Source: Rheinheimera texasensis DSM 17496 | Lineage (GTDB): Bacteria > Pseudomonadota > Gammaproteobacteria > Enterobacterales > Alteromonadaceae | Assembly: GCF_000711985.1 (NCBI RefSeq) | Contig: NZ_KL544006.1 | Coordinates: forward strand, 1-64,000 | Direction: 5' to 3' | DNA: 64,000 bases | Part shown: positions 35,875 to 45,218 of the stretch, in pieces | Layout of the letters: the number at the start of each line of letters is the position of its first letter | Position numbering within the stretch: the stretch's first letter is position 1 | Translations under genes and position numbers: made by a program | The notes under the pieces: generated by a model | Told to the model about the DNA's origin: nothing | Databases searched by the model: none | Seen by the model: the letters and a program-made list of their open reading frames with translations, nothing else

Positions 35875-35920
35875 GCGGGCTGTATTTTATACTCACAGAA
35901 ACAGCCCGCAAGCGGGCTGT
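35875..35920 (-). terminator. Three-segment alternative-pairing element after sdhB
   Basis: Two copies of GCGGGCTGT (35875-35883 and 35912-35920) flank one ACAGCCCGC (35901-35909). On the minus-strand transcript the first two segments form a nine-pair hairpin closed by a two-base TT turn and followed by TTTCTG. The middle segment could instead pair with the distal copy. The two structures exclude each other. It lies 69 bases past the sdhB stop and 91 before the sucA start. It may terminate sdh transcripts in part. Confidence 0.55.
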
Positions 35921-35988
35921 TGGTATATTTTCAGCTTTTCCGTCAATTTGCTGAAAAATACAGCAAATGCCGGATAACAGACGGGCGC

Positions 35989-36708
35989 TTACAGCGCCCG
36001 GTTTAACAGCATAGACTTGATCTGACCGATAGCTTTGGTCGGATTCAGGCCTTTTGGACATACGTTGACACAGTTCATGATGCCGTGGCAGCGGAATACG
36101 CTGAATGCATCGTCCAGGTCGTTCAGACGCTGCTCAGTCGCGGTATCACGACTGTCCGCCAGGAAACGGTAAGCGTGCAACAGACCGGCCGGGCCGATGA
36201 ACTTGTCCGGGTTCCACCAGAACGACGGGCATGACGTTGAACAACAAGCACACAGAATGCACTCGTACAGGCCGTCCAGCTTTTCGCGTTGTTCAGGCGA
36301 CTGCAGGTATTCACCGGCAGGCGGCAGATCGTCGTTGATCAGGTACGGCTTCACTTTTTCGTACTGGGTGTAGAACTGTGACATGTCGACGACTAAGTCA
36401 CGCACCACCGGCAGACCCGGTAAAGGACGGATCACCAGCTTGCCACCTTTGCCTTTGCCTAAGGCAGACAATGGCGTGATACAAGCCAGCCCGTTTTTAC
36501 CATTCATGTTCAGACCGTCTGAACCGCAAACACCTTCACGGCAGCTGCGACGGAACGATAAGGTTGGGTCTTGCTCTTTTAATTTCAACAGCGCGTCCAA
36601 CACCATCATGTCGCGGCCTTCCGGATTGTCCAGAACATAGTCCTGCATCCGTGGCGCGGTATCGACGTCCGGGTTGTAGCGGTAGATAGAGAATTCTAAC
36701 TTCTTCAT
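35989..36708 (-). CDS. sdhB: Succinate dehydrogenase iron-sulfur subunit
   Basis: This 239-residue peripheral subunit of complex II carries electrons from FAD to quinone. The [2Fe-2S] cysteines lie in [22 protein letters not shown], split here as C-REGV-C, then C and a later C. The [4Fe-4S] and [3Fe-4S] ligands are in [16 protein letters not shown] and [11 protein letters not shown]. The length matches E. coli (238). It is 12 bases downstream of sdhA in the sdhCDAB order. Confidence 0.99.
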   Translation of the reverse strand: MKKLEFSIYRYNPDVDTAPRMQDYVLDNPEGRDMMVLDALLKLKEQDPTLSFRRSCREGVCGSDGLNMNGKNGLACITPLSALGKGKGGKLVIRPLPGLPVVRDLVVDMSQFYTQYEKVKPYLINDDLPPAGEYLQSPEQREKLDGLYECILCACCSTSCPSFWWNPDKFIGPAGLLHAYRFLADSRDTATEQRLNDLDDAFSVFRCHGIMNCVNVCPKGLNPTKAIGQIKSMLLNRAL

Positions 36709-36720
36709 TCTGTATCCCTC

Positions 36721-38493
36721 TTAGTAAGTACGGGCTTTAGGAGGGAAAGCCGGACGGAATTTTGTTTCCATATTCACTTTCCGCTTAAACATAGACTCAG
36801 TCTCCGGCGAGTAGACGCTGTGGCATAACCAGTTTTCATCGTCACGGTCCGGGAAGTCAAAGCGAGCGTGGGCACCACGGCTCTCGGTTCTGTAGTTGGC
36901 AGCAACTGCAGTCGAGAATGCGGTTTCCATCAGGTTGTCCAGTTCCAGACATTCGATACGTTGAGTGTTGAACTCAGCGCTCTTGTCGTCCAGACGGGCA
37001 TACTTCAGCCGCTCACGGATCACTTTTAACTGTTCTAAGCCTTCAGCCATCGCCGCACCTTCACGGAATACCGAGAAGTTCAGCTGCATGCATTGCTGCA
37101 GGTCTTTTTTGATTTGCACTGGGTCTTCACCCTGACCTGGTTTCGAGCTTTCCCACCGGTTAAAACGGGATAACGATGCTTCCAGATCAGAATCAGACGC
37201 CTGACGATACTCAGCAGTGGCAGCCAGGGCTTCACCCAGATGCAGGCCGGTTGCGCGGCCAAATACAACTAAGTCTAACAATGAGTTACCGCCTAAGCGG
37301 TTCGCGCCGTGTACAGATACACAAGCGATTTCACCACAGGCAAATAAGCCCGGGATCACTTCTTCGCGACCATCAGCAGTCGGACGTAACGCCTGACCGT
37401 GGACGTTGGTTGGCACGCCACCCATCATGTAGTGACAGGTAGGAATAACCGGAATAGGTTCTTTCACCGGATCAACGTGCGCGAAGGTGCGCGACAGTTC
37501 ACAGATGCCTGGTAAGCGGCTTTCCAGCACTTCTTCACCGAGGTGGTCCAATTTCAGCTTGATGTGCGGGCCCCACGGACCATCACAGCCACGGCCTTCG
37601 CGGATTTCCGTCATCATTGAACGGGCAACGACGTCACGACCGGCTAAATCTTTGGCGTTAGGTGCATAACGTTCCATGAAACGTTCACCGTCTTTATTCA
37701 GCAGGTAACCGCCTTCGCCACGACAGCCTTCTGTAACCAGTACACCGGCACCGGCGATACCGGTTGGGTGGAACTGCCACATTTCCATATCTTGCATTGG
37801 CACGCCAGCACGCAGCGCCATACCAACACCGTCACCGGTATTGATGTGGGCATTAGTCGTAGATGCGAAAATACGGCCGGCGCCACCAGTGGCTAATACT
37901 ACAGCGCGTGATTTGAAGTAGACCACTTCGCCGCTTTCGATATCAATCGCGGTACAACCCACCACTGCACCGTCCTGGTTTTTCACCAGATCCAGCGCAT
38001 ACCACTCAGAGAAAACCTGAGTTTTGTTTTTGACGTTTTGCTGATACAGCAGGTGCAATAAAGCGTGACCGGTACGGTCGGCAGCAGCTGCAGTACGGGC
38101 GGCTTGCTCGCCACCGAAATTCTTCGACTGACCACCAAACGGACGCTGATAAACACGGCCATTCTCAAAACGTGAGAATGGTAAACCCATGTTTTCCAGC
38201 TCTGTAATGGCTTCAGGGCCGGTTTTACACATGTATTCAATCGCGTCCTGGTCACCGATATAGTCGGAACCTTTGACGGTATCAAACATGTGCCATTCCC
38301 AGTTGTCCGGGTGTGAGTTCCCCAGCGCTACTGTGATACCGCCCTGAGCAGATACAGTGTGCGAACGGGTTGGGAACACTTTGGATAATAAAGCACAGGT
38401 CAGGCCTGATTCAGTGATTTGCAGAGCGGCGCGCATACCGGCACCACCAGCGCCGATCACCACGGCATCAAATTCGCGAACTGGAATATTCAA
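36721..38493 (-). CDS. sdhA: Succinate dehydrogenase flavoprotein subunit
   Basis: This 590-residue catalytic subunit oxidises succinate to fumarate. The FAD-binding [11 protein letters not shown] motif is near residue 14, and the histidine for covalent FAD attachment is in SHTVSAQGG (near 45). The active-site region [15 protein letters not shown] and the C-terminal RGAHARFD stretch are present. The length matches E. coli (588). It follows sdhD with no gap (adjacent codons at 38493/38494). Confidence 0.99.
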   Translation of the reverse strand: MNIPVREFDAVVIGAGGAGMRAALQITESGLTCALLSKVFPTRSHTVSAQGGITVALGNSHPDNWEWHMFDTVKGSDYIGDQDAIEYMCKTGPEAITELENMGLPFSRFENGRVYQRPFGGQSKNFGGEQAARTAAAADRTGHALLHLLYQQNVKNKTQVFSEWYALDLVKNQDGAVVGCTAIDIESGEVVYFKSRAVVLATGGAGRIFASTTNAHINTGDGVGMALRAGVPMQDMEMWQFHPTGIAGAGVLVTEGCRGEGGYLLNKDGERFMERYAPNAKDLAGRDVVARSMMTEIREGRGCDGPWGPHIKLKLDHLGEEVLESRLPGICELSRTFAHVDPVKEPIPVIPTCHYMMGGVPTNVHGQALRPTADGREEVIPGLFACGEIACVSVHGANRLGGNSLLDLVVFGRATGLHLGEALAATAEYRQASDSDLEASLSRFNRWESSKPGQGEDPVQIKKDLQQCMQLNFSVFREGAAMAEGLEQLKVIRERLKYARLDDKSAEFNTQRIECLELDNLMETAFSTAVAANYRTESRGAHARFDFPDRDDENWLCHSVYSPETESMFKRKVNMETKFRPAFPPKARTY

Positions 38494-38841
38494 TTAAGCA
38501 CCCCACATAACAAACAGGCCAACAGCCACATAACCAAATGCCAGCGTGTACAGAAAGAATTGCAGCACAGCGCGGGTACGGGCGCATTTGACATAGTCGG
38601 TCAGCACCTGCCACAGACCAATTTTGGTGTGAACTGCGATACAAACCAGCGCCAGTAAGGTGAATGCTTTGACTAACAGATTAGAAAACAATGCTTTCCA
38701 GACATCGTAAGTCACTTCAGGCGTGATCAGGAAAAAGCCAAGAATAAATAACGTGTATAACGTCAGGATAATCGCGGTTGCGCGCAGAGACACATAATCC
38801 TGCACACCATCACGCTTTAAAGATGCTTGATTCAGAACCAT
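38494..38841 (-). CDS. sdhD: Succinate dehydrogenase membrane anchor subunit D
   Basis: This 115-residue subunit has three membrane helices (about 16-37, 48-69 and 84-108) and with SdhC holds haem b and the quinone site. The start at 38841 (MVLNQASLKRDGVQDYV) is chosen because this is the family N-terminus. It lies ten bases inside the end of sdhC, so the two are translationally coupled. A longer ORF to 38877 adds 12 residues read from within sdhC and is not supported. Confidence 0.95.
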   Translation of the reverse strand: MVLNQASLKRDGVQDYVSLRATAIILTLYTLFILGFFLITPEVTYDVWKALFSNLLVKAFTLLALVCIAVHTKIGLWQVLTDYVKCARTRAVLQFFLYTLAFGYVAVGLFVMWGA

Positions 38842-39209
38842 AACCAGACTCCAGCTAATACTGCAACAACCAGCCACAGGCCAATGGCCGCTTTGGCACT
38901 GGCGTTGCCAGACTCTAATTCTTCCCAGTGACCCATATCCATGATCAGGTGACGAATACCGCCGATGATATGGTAAGACAACACTGTCAGCGTGCCCCAG
39001 GCGATGAATTTAGCGATGAATGATGTCATCACTTCTTTCACAGTGGCAAAACCTTCAGGTGAAGATAAAGAAACGGCCCAAGCCCAAATCACAAACACCA
39101 GTGCGAAGAACATGGCAACGCCGGTGACACGATGCAGGATGGAGGCTTTCGCCGTAGGAGGCATGGATATAGTGGTTAGATCGAGATTTACAGGTCTTTG
39201 CTTTTTCAC
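38832..39209 (-). CDS. sdhC: Succinate dehydrogenase cytochrome b556 subunit C
   Basis: This three-helix membrane subunit has about 125 residues and opens with the family motif KKQRPVNLDL. SILHRVTG and SYHIIGGIRHLIMD carry the quinone- and haem-site residues, including the haem histidine. I place the start at the GTG at 39209, which makes the length match E. coli (129). It also agrees with a possible promoter (TTGACT-16-TAATGA at 39275-39248) whose transcript would begin inside the longer ORF. Starts at ATG 39251 or GTG 39278 would add 14 or 23 residues. None of the candidates has a strong ribosome site. Confidence 0.9.
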   Translation of the reverse strand: MKKQRPVNLDLTTISMPPTAKASILHRVTGVAMFFALVFVIWAWAVSLSSPEGFATVKEVMTSFIAKFIAWGTLTVLSYHIIGGIRHLIMDMGHWEELESGNASAKAAIGLWLVVAVLAGVWLWF

Positions 39210-39247
39210 AGTTTCTTGCCCATGAACGCCCTTTGCGGGCTTTGTTG

Positions 39248-39275
39248 TCATTATCGTTGCTGCATAAACAGTCAA
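39248..39275 (-). promoter_or_regulatory. Possible proximal sdhC promoter
   Basis: On the minus strand TTGACT (39275-39270) and TAATGA (39253-39248) are 16 bases apart. If used, transcription would start near 39241, leaving a leader of about 30 bases before the GTG at 39209. Confidence 0.4.
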
Positions 39276-39361
39276 CACCCAACGGATATACTGGCCTTCA
39301 CCCTAAGTGGTTCAGCCTTTTATTTTTCTATCTATCGGTGAACTGATTTCGAACCCGCGAC

Positions 39362-39390
39362 AGTATATATTTCACAACCCCGGATTACAA
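39362..39390 (-). promoter_or_regulatory. Candidate main promoter of sdhCDAB
   Basis: On the minus strand TTGTAA (39390-39385) and TATACT (39367-39362) are separated by exactly 17 bases, inside the divergent sdhC-gltA region. This is the best sigma-70-type match there for the sdh direction. Confidence 0.55.
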
Positions 39391-39458
39391 TTTATGTTTC
39401 TTTTTACTGAAGAAATTCTGCGGCCACTACATTAACGGTTCGCGCGCTGAACACAATA

Positions 39459-39470
39459 CGACTAGAGTCG
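39459..39470. promoter_or_regulatory. Candidate operator dyad upstream of gltA
   Basis: CGACTAGAGTCG has perfect 5-base arms around AG, 107 bases before the gltA start and inside the sdhC-gltA divergent region. It differs by one base from CGACTAAAGTCG upstream of the DUF4212/ActP-like operon. A weak plus-strand promoter (TTGACT with TAGAAT 19 bases on, about 39498-39528) lies downstream of it. The rest of the 368-base gap shows no gene. Confidence 0.5.
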
Positions 39471-39577
39471 AATACTTATTAACCGCCAGCGCATTAAAAT
39501 TGACTTTGGTGCCCTAGTTACGGGTAGAATAAGAATTCGCAGCAGATTTAAACCAATAACAACACAGGAGAAATCCA

Positions 39578-40867
39578 ATGGCCGATAAAAAAGCTGTCGT
39601 GCACATCGAAGGTCTGGCGCCGTTTGAGTTGCCTATCTACGCCGGCACTGCGGGAACTGATGTGATCGACGTGCGTGCTTTGGGTCAACAAGGTTATTTC
39701 ACATTTGACCCGGGTTTTATGTCGACTGGCTCTTGTGAATCAAAAATCACTTATATCGACGGCGACAACGGTGTATTGTTGCACCGCGGCTACCCGATTG
39801 AACAGCTGGCCGTTGAATCTGATTATTTAGAAACCTGTTACCTGTTACTGGAAGGCGAGCTGCCTTCCGCCGAGCAATACAAACATTTCCGCCATGTCAT
39901 CACCCGTCATACTATGGTGCATGAAAAACTGGCGTCTTTCTTCCAGGGCTTCCGTGTCGATGCTCACCCAATGGCAATGCTGTGTGGTGTGGTTGGCGCT
40001 ATGTCTTCGTTCTACCACTCAGATTTGAACGTCAATGACCCGGAGCAGCGTAAACGTTCTGCCCACCGCCTGATCGCCAAGCTGCCAACTATTGCAGCTA
40101 TGGCTTACAAATACACTATCGGTCAGCCGTTCGTTTATCCTCGCAATGAACTGAGCTACGCAGAAAACTTCCTGCATATGATGTTCTCAGTGCCGGCAGA
40201 AGAATACAAAGTGAGCCCAATCGTCGCCAAAGCGATGGACCGCATTTTTATGCTGCACGCGGACCACGAGCAAAACGCTTCAACTTCAACAGTGCGTCTG
40301 GCTGGCTCCTCAGGTGCCAACCCTTATGCCTGTATCGCGGCCGGTATTGCTTCACTGTGGGGCCCGGCACACGGTGGCGCCAACGAAGCTTGTCTGGTGA
40401 TGTTGCAGGAAATTGGTTCAGTCGAGCGTATCCCTGAATTCGTTGCTCGCGCGAAAGACAAAAACGACTCGTTCCGCCTGATGGGCTTTGGTCACCGCGT
40501 CTATAAAAACTTTGACCCGCGCGCCAAAGTGATGCGTGAGACCTGCCATGAAGTGTTAAAAGAGCTGAACATCAAAGACCCACTGCTGGACGTGGCAATG
40601 GAGCTGGAGCGTATCGCGCTGTCAGACCCGTACTTCATCGAGAAGAAACTGTACCCGAACGTCGATTTCTACTCAGGTATTATCCTGAAGGCCATTGGCA
40701 TTCCAACCAGCATGTTCACGGTGATTTTCGCCATGTCACGCACTGTTGGCTGGATCTCACACTGGGACGAAATGCTGTCCGATAAAGGCCACAAAATCGG
40801 CCGTCCACGTCAGCTGTACACCGGTTACACCCAACGCGATTATGTGAAAAAAGCGCTGCGTTCTTAA
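39578..40867 (+). CDS. gltA: Citrate synthase
   Basis: This 429-residue type II (hexameric, NADH-sensitive class) enzyme condenses acetyl-CoA with oxaloacetate. The catalytic regions are [13 protein letters not shown] and [15 protein letters not shown]. The length equals the E. coli enzyme (427). The ribosome site AGGAG lies 9 bases before the ATG. It is divergent from sdhC, as in E. coli, and is a single-gene unit with its own terminator. An operator-like dyad shared with the acetate-permease operon lies in its promoter region. Confidence 0.99.
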   Translation: MADKKAVVHIEGLAPFELPIYAGTAGTDVIDVRALGQQGYFTFDPGFMSTGSCESKITYIDGDNGVLLHRGYPIEQLAVESDYLETCYLLLEGELPSAEQYKHFRHVITRHTMVHEKLASFFQGFRVDAHPMAMLCGVVGAMSSFYHSDLNVNDPEQRKRSAHRLIAKLPTIAAMAYKYTIGQPFVYPRNELSYAENFLHMMFSVPAEEYKVSPIVAKAMDRIFMLHADHEQNASTSTVRLAGSSGANPYACIAAGIASLWGPAHGGANEACLVMLQEIGSVERIPEFVARAKDKNDSFRLMGFGHRVYKNFDPRAKVMRETCHEVLKELNIKDPLLDVAMELERIALSDPYFIEKKLYPNVDFYSGIILKAIGIPTSMFTVIFAMSRTVGWISHWDEMLSDKGHKIGRPRQLYTGYTQRDYVKKALRS

Positions 40868-40889
40868 TACCGCCAGGCTTGTTCACAGG

Positions 40890-40917
40890 AAAAAAGCGCC
40901 AGCCCGGCGCTTTTTTT
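40890..40917 (+). terminator. Intrinsic terminator of gltA
   Basis: AAAAAGCGCC (40891-40900) pairs with GGCGC plus five T around AGCCC, with seven T in all (40911-40917), 23 bases after the stop. Confidence 0.93.
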
Positions 40918-41008
40918 ATTGGGTGAATTGCTGCTGCTGATAAAACAGGGCAAAATCCCGCGCCAGCGCTGATACTGGCGCAATGGTTCAGACTTTATGG
41001 TGCCTTGG

Positions 41009-42214
41009 ATGTTAACTGCCGCAGATTTTCGCGCCCATTTCCCGTTTTTTGCCGCTCATCCGGATTGGGTCTATCTGGATAATGCCGCCACCACGCACAA
41101 GCCAAAGGCGGTCATCGCAAGAGAATTGGCGTTTTATCAGCAAGAAAACAGCAATGTGCACCGGGCGGCGCATGGACTCGCACAACAAGCGACCAGTGCT
41201 TTTGAACAAGCTCGTACCACAGTGCACCAATTTCTGCGGCCTGCCGCAAACAGCCAGCTGATCTGGACCTCCGGTACCACTGCAGGCCTGAATCAACTGG
41301 CTTTTGGCTTGATGGGTACTGTGCTGCAACCGGGTGACCGTATCTTGCTGAGCGCGCTCGAACATCACGCCAACATAGTACCCTGGCAATTTCATTGTGA
41401 ACGCTTCGGCGTGTTTATTGATGTTGTGCCGCTCGATAGCGAACACCGGCTTGATCTTGTCACATTTCATCAGTTACTTGAGAAAAAACCTAAGGTGGTG
41501 AGTCTCAGCCATGTCAGCAATGGTCTTGGCCATATTCAGCCGGTTGAAGTCATGGTTGCCGCGGCAAAGGCTATCGGTGCGCTGACTGTTGTTGACGGCG
41601 CCCAGGGCGTGAGCATGGGGCCGGTTAATCTGGCACAAATCGATTGTGATTTTTATCTGTTTTCCGGCCATAAACTCTATGGCCCAACTGGCATTGGCGC
41701 TTTATATGGCAAAACAGCCGCGCTCGAACTGCTGCGGCCGCTGCTGTACGGTGGTGAAATGATTAAAAAAGTCAGTTTCACCGGCACAGAGCTGAATGAC
41801 CTGCCATATCGCTTAGAAGCCGGCACGCCGAACATCGCCGGCGCCTTGGGTCTTGCCGCAGCGGTGGAGTTTTTACAGCGCTTTGATTTAGTGACGCTGC
41901 AACAGTATAAACAACATCTGCTCAAGCGTTTATATCTGGGTTGCCAGCAAATTCCCGGCCTGCAGCTGTTATCAGGCCTTGAGGACAATGCCGGCATTGT
42001 CAGTCTGGTGTTGCCGGGCGAGCATCCGGCCGACCTTGCCACCCTGCTCGACCAGCAAAAAATCGCCGTGCGCGCCGGCAGCCATTGCGCCATGCCGCTG
42101 TTTGCCGCCCTGCAGCAAAGCGGCGCCGTGCGTTTATCGCTGGCCGCTTACAACACAGAAGATGAGGTGGACCTGGCGCTTGCGGCGCTGACACAAGCCG
42201 TGGAGTTATTCTGA
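41009..42214 (+). CDS. csdA: Cysteine desulfurase, CsdA/SufS type
   Basis: This pyridoxal-phosphate enzyme of about 401 residues releases sulfur from cysteine as an enzyme-bound persulfide. The PLP lysine is K222 in SGHKLYGPTG and the persulfide cysteine is C360 in AGSHCAMP, typical of group II desulfurases. The start at 41009 matches the CsdA N-terminus (LTAADFRAHFP); an in-frame ATG at 40997 adds four residues. It is coupled by one shared base (TGATG) to the SufE-like csdE, and tcdA faces the pair. That combination points to CsdA rather than to SufS in a suf operon. Confidence 0.92.
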   Translation: MLTAADFRAHFPFFAAHPDWVYLDNAATTHKPKAVIARELAFYQQENSNVHRAAHGLAQQATSAFEQARTTVHQFLRPAANSQLIWTSGTTAGLNQLAFGLMGTVLQPGDRILLSALEHHANIVPWQFHCERFGVFIDVVPLDSEHRLDLVTFHQLLEKKPKVVSLSHVSNGLGHIQPVEVMVAAAKAIGALTVVDGAQGVSMGPVNLAQIDCDFYLFSGHKLYGPTGIGALYGKTAALELLRPLLYGGEMIKKVSFTGTELNDLPYRLEAGTPNIAGALGLAAAVEFLQRFDLVTLQQYKQHLLKRLYLGCQQIPGLQLLSGLEDNAGIVSLVLPGEHPADLATLLDQQKIAVRAGSHCAMPLFAALQQSGAVRLSLAAYNTEDEVDLALAALTQAVELF

Positions 42215-42627
42215 TGCAGCAGCAAATTGAATTTATGCAAAGTCAGGCCAGTATCTATGCCGACATCTGCCAAAGCCGCGACTGGCAACAAAAATACCGC
42301 TTGCTGATGCAGCTGGGTAAAACGTTGCCGCCACTGCCAGACGCGTTGAAACGCGATGAATTGCTGGTTGCTGGCTGTGAATCTGCCGCCTGGCTTTGTC
42401 ATCAACAGCAGGACGGTCAGCATTATTGGGGTTTTGACAGCGATGCCCGCATCATTAAAGGCGTTATCGCAGCGCTGCTCAGTCAACTGAATGGCCTGTC
42501 GCAGGTGCAATTACGGGATGTTGAGTTCGAGGCGCTTTACCAGCAGCTGGGGCTGGCACAAGGCTTATCGCCGTCACGCAATAACGGCGTGGCGGCAGTC
42601 ATCAGACAAATCAAACAAGTGTTATAA
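42214..42627 (+). CDS. csdE: SufE-like sulfur acceptor CsdE
   Basis: This 137-residue SufE-fold protein accepts sulfur from CsdA on C55 (ELLVAGCESAAW). CsdE is known to pass sulfur on towards TcdA/CsdL in E. coli. The start overlaps the csdA stop by one base. The gene ends 12 bases from the stop of the convergent tcdA gene. A palindrome AGCCGGC-T-GCCGGCT lies just at the two stops and may act as a weak shared terminator. Confidence 0.93.
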   Translation: MQQQIEFMQSQASIYADICQSRDWQQKYRLLMQLGKTLPPLPDALKRDELLVAGCESAAWLCHQQQDGQHYWGFDSDARIIKGVIAALLSQLNGLSQVQLRDVEFEALYQQLGLAQGLSPSRNNGVAAVIRQIKQVL

Positions 42628-42639
42628 GCCGGCTGCCGG

Positions 42640-43455
42640 CTACGCGTTAGCTTGTTGCCGTGTCTTTTCAGCCAGGTCCGCGCGCTCAGCCAGTTTTTTC
42701 AGCACCCTGCCGGCTGCAACAAAAGCAAAAGTACCTGTGACCACTGTCACAGCACCAAAACCACCGCTACAGTCCAACCGCATTGCACCGTCACTGGCTT
42801 GCTTCGCCTGACACACAGTGCCATCGGGCTTGGGATAACGCAGCTGCTCAGTGGAATACACCGCATCAATGCCAAATTTTCGTTTCGGTGTGCGGCTGTA
42901 GTTGTAGTCACGGCGCAAGTTATTCCGCACTTTGGCCAACAACGGGTCATTGATAGTTTGGCTTAAGTCAGTTAGCTGCACTTGCGTCGGGTCGAGCTGG
43001 CCACCAGCGCCCCCAATAGTCACTAACGGGATTTTATTGCGTTTGCAGTGCGCGATGAGGCTGGTTTTGGCTTTAATCGAATCAATACAATCGACCACAT
43101 AGCTAAATTCAGGCCGCATCAGGGTGAATAAATTATCCGCGGCGACGAAATCTTCTACCTGATGCACCACACATTCCGGATTAATATCGCGGATACGTGC
43201 GGCCATCACTGCAACTTTGTCCTGGCCAACGGTACTTTTTAACGCATGAATTTGCCGGTTGGTATTGCTGATACAGACATCGTCCAAATCAATCAAAGTC
43301 AATGTGCCAATGCCGGAGCGCGCCAGCGCTTCGGCTACCCAACTGCCAACACCACCGATGCCGACCACACAAACATGGGCTTTGGCAAACGCTTCCAGTG
43401 CGACTGCGCCGTAGAGCCGGCCAATACCGGCAAACCTTAATTGATAATCAGACAT
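42640..43455 (-). CDS. tcdA: tRNA threonylcarbamoyladenosine dehydratase TcdA (CsdL)
   Basis: This E1/ThiF-like enzyme of about 271 residues dehydrates t6A at tRNA position 37 to the cyclic form. The ATP-binding GIGGVGSWVAEALARSGIG motif (near 29), the NRQIHA stretch and the adenylation aspartate (VVDCIDSIKAK) are present, as is a hydrophobic C-terminal tail. The start at 43455 (MSDYQLRFAGIGRLYG) fits the family; the longer ORF to 43503 adds a basic leader unlikely to be real. It overlaps the upstream pseudouridine synthase gene by eight bases and converges on csdA-csdE, its functional partners. Confidence 0.95.
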   Translation of the reverse strand: MSDYQLRFAGIGRLYGAVALEAFAKAHVCVVGIGGVGSWVAEALARSGIGTLTLIDLDDVCISNTNRQIHALKSTVGQDKVAVMAARIRDINPECVVHQVEDFVAADNLFTLMRPEFSYVVDCIDSIKAKTSLIAHCKRNKIPLVTIGGAGGQLDPTQVQLTDLSQTINDPLLAKVRNNLRRDYNYSRTPKRKFGIDAVYSTEQLRYPKPDGTVCQAKQASDGAMRLDCSGGFGAVTVVTGTFAFVAAGRVLKKLAERADLAEKTRQQANA

Positions 43456-44242
43456 CGTATATCTCTTGCGCAGGAGGCGCTTCGACAGACGCATCCTTTT
43501 CATTTAACTTGAGTTTTTGCGACTGCTGCTTGAGCTGCGGGAAAGCAAGCATCCAGGGCGCTGCCCAGTCAGTCACGATTTTTTGTTGCAGCGCCGCGGC
43601 CACAAACCAGTCACCTTGAGTCGGAGGACAAACAAACTGATAACTCTCGCCCAACCAGTCAAAACGTAGCGCATAAGCGTGTAAATACACCCGATCGGCC
43701 GGCGCCCCCTGATACAAAGCATCGCCGGCGATAGCGGCGCCCTGCGATTTCAGCGCGACGCGTAATTGATGAGTTTTACCGCTGTAAGGCTTTAACAGAA
43801 ACGCCCTGGCACCTTCAGGTAAACCGGTATTCGCGCCGTCAAACCCTGCAGACATGAAATAAGTCAGCGCCGGATCTGTCACGCTTGCACAAAGTTTATA
43901 AGCACCGCGCCGTGCCGGTTGCATATCGCCTTTGACCCAGCCCTGTTTTTGCTTGGGTCTGGTAAGCGACAACGCCAGATAATATTTATCTATCAAACGT
44001 TCGCTAAACAGCGTAGTAAAACGCGCGGCAGCTGCTGATGAAGTTGCCAGCAGCAACAAGCCCGAAGTGACTTTATCCAGCCGGTGCACTGCATAAAGCT
44101 TTTGCCCCAGCGCTTGTTCGACCGCAACGACCAGACCCGGGCCATCTTCGGAGTGAAAGCTGACGCCGGCCGCTTTGTCGACCAGCACAAAATCGGCGTG
44201 GCGAAATAGCAGATGAAAACTTTGCGTCACGGGCATCGACAT
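43448..44242 (-). CDS. RluA-family pseudouridine synthase (TIGR01621-like)
   Basis: This 264-residue RNA-modifying enzyme has the catalytic aspartate in YAVHRLDKVTSGLLL (near residue 56) and the family motif PYSGKTHQLRVALKSQG. It lacks an N-terminal S4 domain, so it belongs with the shorter RluA-type enzymes. The exact RNA target cannot be told. The gene starts two bases after the kdsB stop and overlaps tcdA by eight, so a kdsB-rlu-tcdA transcript is likely. Confidence 0.9.
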   Translation of the reverse strand: MSMPVTQSFHLLFRHADFVLVDKAAGVSFHSEDGPGLVVAVEQALGQKLYAVHRLDKVTSGLLLLATSSAAAARFTTLFSERLIDKYYLALSLTRPKQKQGWVKGDMQPARRGAYKLCASVTDPALTYFMSAGFDGANTGLPEGARAFLLKPYSGKTHQLRVALKSQGAAIAGDALYQGAPADRVYLHAYALRFDWLGESYQFVCPPTQGDWFVAAALQQKIVTDWAAPWMLAFPQLKQQSQKLKLNEKDASVEAPPAQEIYDV

Positions 44243-44244
44243 GC

Positions 44245-45000
44245 TTAAACGCCGGCCGCAAGCGCGACAGTACGGGCTTTTTCTAAATCAGCTGGCGTAT
44301 CCACGCCAAGCGCAGGGATTTCCAGTGCCGTATCAACATGAATGGCTTCGCCCTGCCACAGCACCCGCAGCTGCTCTAAACATTCAATCTGTTCCAGTTC
44401 AGAAACCGGCCAACGTACATAATCCTGAATAAAACCAGCGCGGTAAGCATAAATGCCGATGTGACGGCGATAGATACGGCTAAAGTCCGCGCTAAAAGCG
44501 CCATCGCGGTCATATGGCACAGTGGCGCGGCTGAAATACAGCGCATAACCGTCTTTGTCACATACCACTTTCACCACATTGGGATTGCTGACATCGTCCT
44601 GATGTTCAAGCGGCACTGACAAGGTCGCCATCCGCGCTTTATGCTGCCCTGCCAGATTCTGCGCAACTTGCGCAATAATGGCCGGCGGAATAAAGGGCTC
44701 ATCACCCTGCACATTGACCACCACCTGCCCGGGTGTCAGCGCTAATAATTGGACCACTTCGGCCAGACGTTCGGTGCCGGAATTGTGGTTTGTTGAGGTC
44801 ATCACCACTTCAGCGCCAAAAGCTGTCGCCGCCGCTTCAACCCGCGCATCGTCGGTGGCAATCACCACCCGGCTGGCACCACTTAAACAGGCTTGTCTCC
44901 AGACCCGTTCAATCATGGTTTTACCGGCGATGTCAGCCAGCGGCTTGCCGGGCAAGCGGCTACTGGCGTAGCGCGCCGGGATCACCACTACGAACGCCAT
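44245..45000 (-). CDS. kdsB: CMP-KDO synthetase (3-deoxy-manno-octulosonate cytidylyltransferase)
   Basis: This 251-residue cytoplasmic enzyme activates KDO with CTP for lipopolysaccharide core synthesis. The N-terminal [17 protein letters not shown] nucleotide motif and [11 protein letters not shown] are diagnostic. The length matches E. coli (248). Its start lies 13 bases inside the ycaR-like gene, a translational coupling also seen in the E. coli msbA-lpxK-ycaR-kdsB order, which this window reproduces. Confidence 0.98.
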   Translation of the reverse strand: MAFVVVIPARYASSRLPGKPLADIAGKTMIERVWRQACLSGASRVVIATDDARVEAAATAFGAEVVMTSTNHNSGTERLAEVVQLLALTPGQVVVNVQGDEPFIPPAIIAQVAQNLAGQHKARMATLSVPLEHQDDVSNPNVVKVVCDKDGYALYFSRATVPYDRDGAFSADFSRIYRRHIGIYAYRAGFIQDYVRWPVSELEQIECLEQLRVLWQGEAIHVDTALEIPALGVDTPADLEKARTVALAAGV

Positions 45001-45185
45001 AGTTCAGCCTCATCTGCGCTCAGTTCAGTCGATTCAGTGGCCAGCAATACCGGAATATCCTGCTTCACCGGATACGCCAGCCGGTCAAAAGTACAAATCA
45101 GCCGCTGCTGCTCTTTATCCAGCTTCAGCCGGCCTTTACACAAAGGACAGGCAATGATGTCCAGTAACGCAATATTAAATGCCAT
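44988..45185 (-). CDS. ycaR: Trm112/YcaR-like small protein (UPF0434)
   Basis: This 65-residue protein has a CPLCKGRL zinc-type pair near residue 13 and the [12 protein letters not shown] end typical of YcaR/Trm112. It starts at ATG 45185, five bases after GGGGAG, rather than at the TTG one codon earlier. It overlaps kdsB by 13 bases and is 30 bases after lpxK. Exact function in bacteria is not established; position points to envelope synthesis. Confidence 0.93.
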   Translation of the reverse strand: MAFNIALLDIIACPLCKGRLKLDKEQQRLICTFDRLAYPVKQDIPVLLATESTELSADEAELWRS

Positions 45186-45218
45186 CAAATCTCCCCACGA
45201 CAGCCGTTCGCTGCCGGA

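Noticed and set aside
39338-39352. GGGTTCGAAATC, tRNA T-loop-like sequence
   Set aside because: No acceptor, anticodon or D-stem could be fitted around it on either strand.
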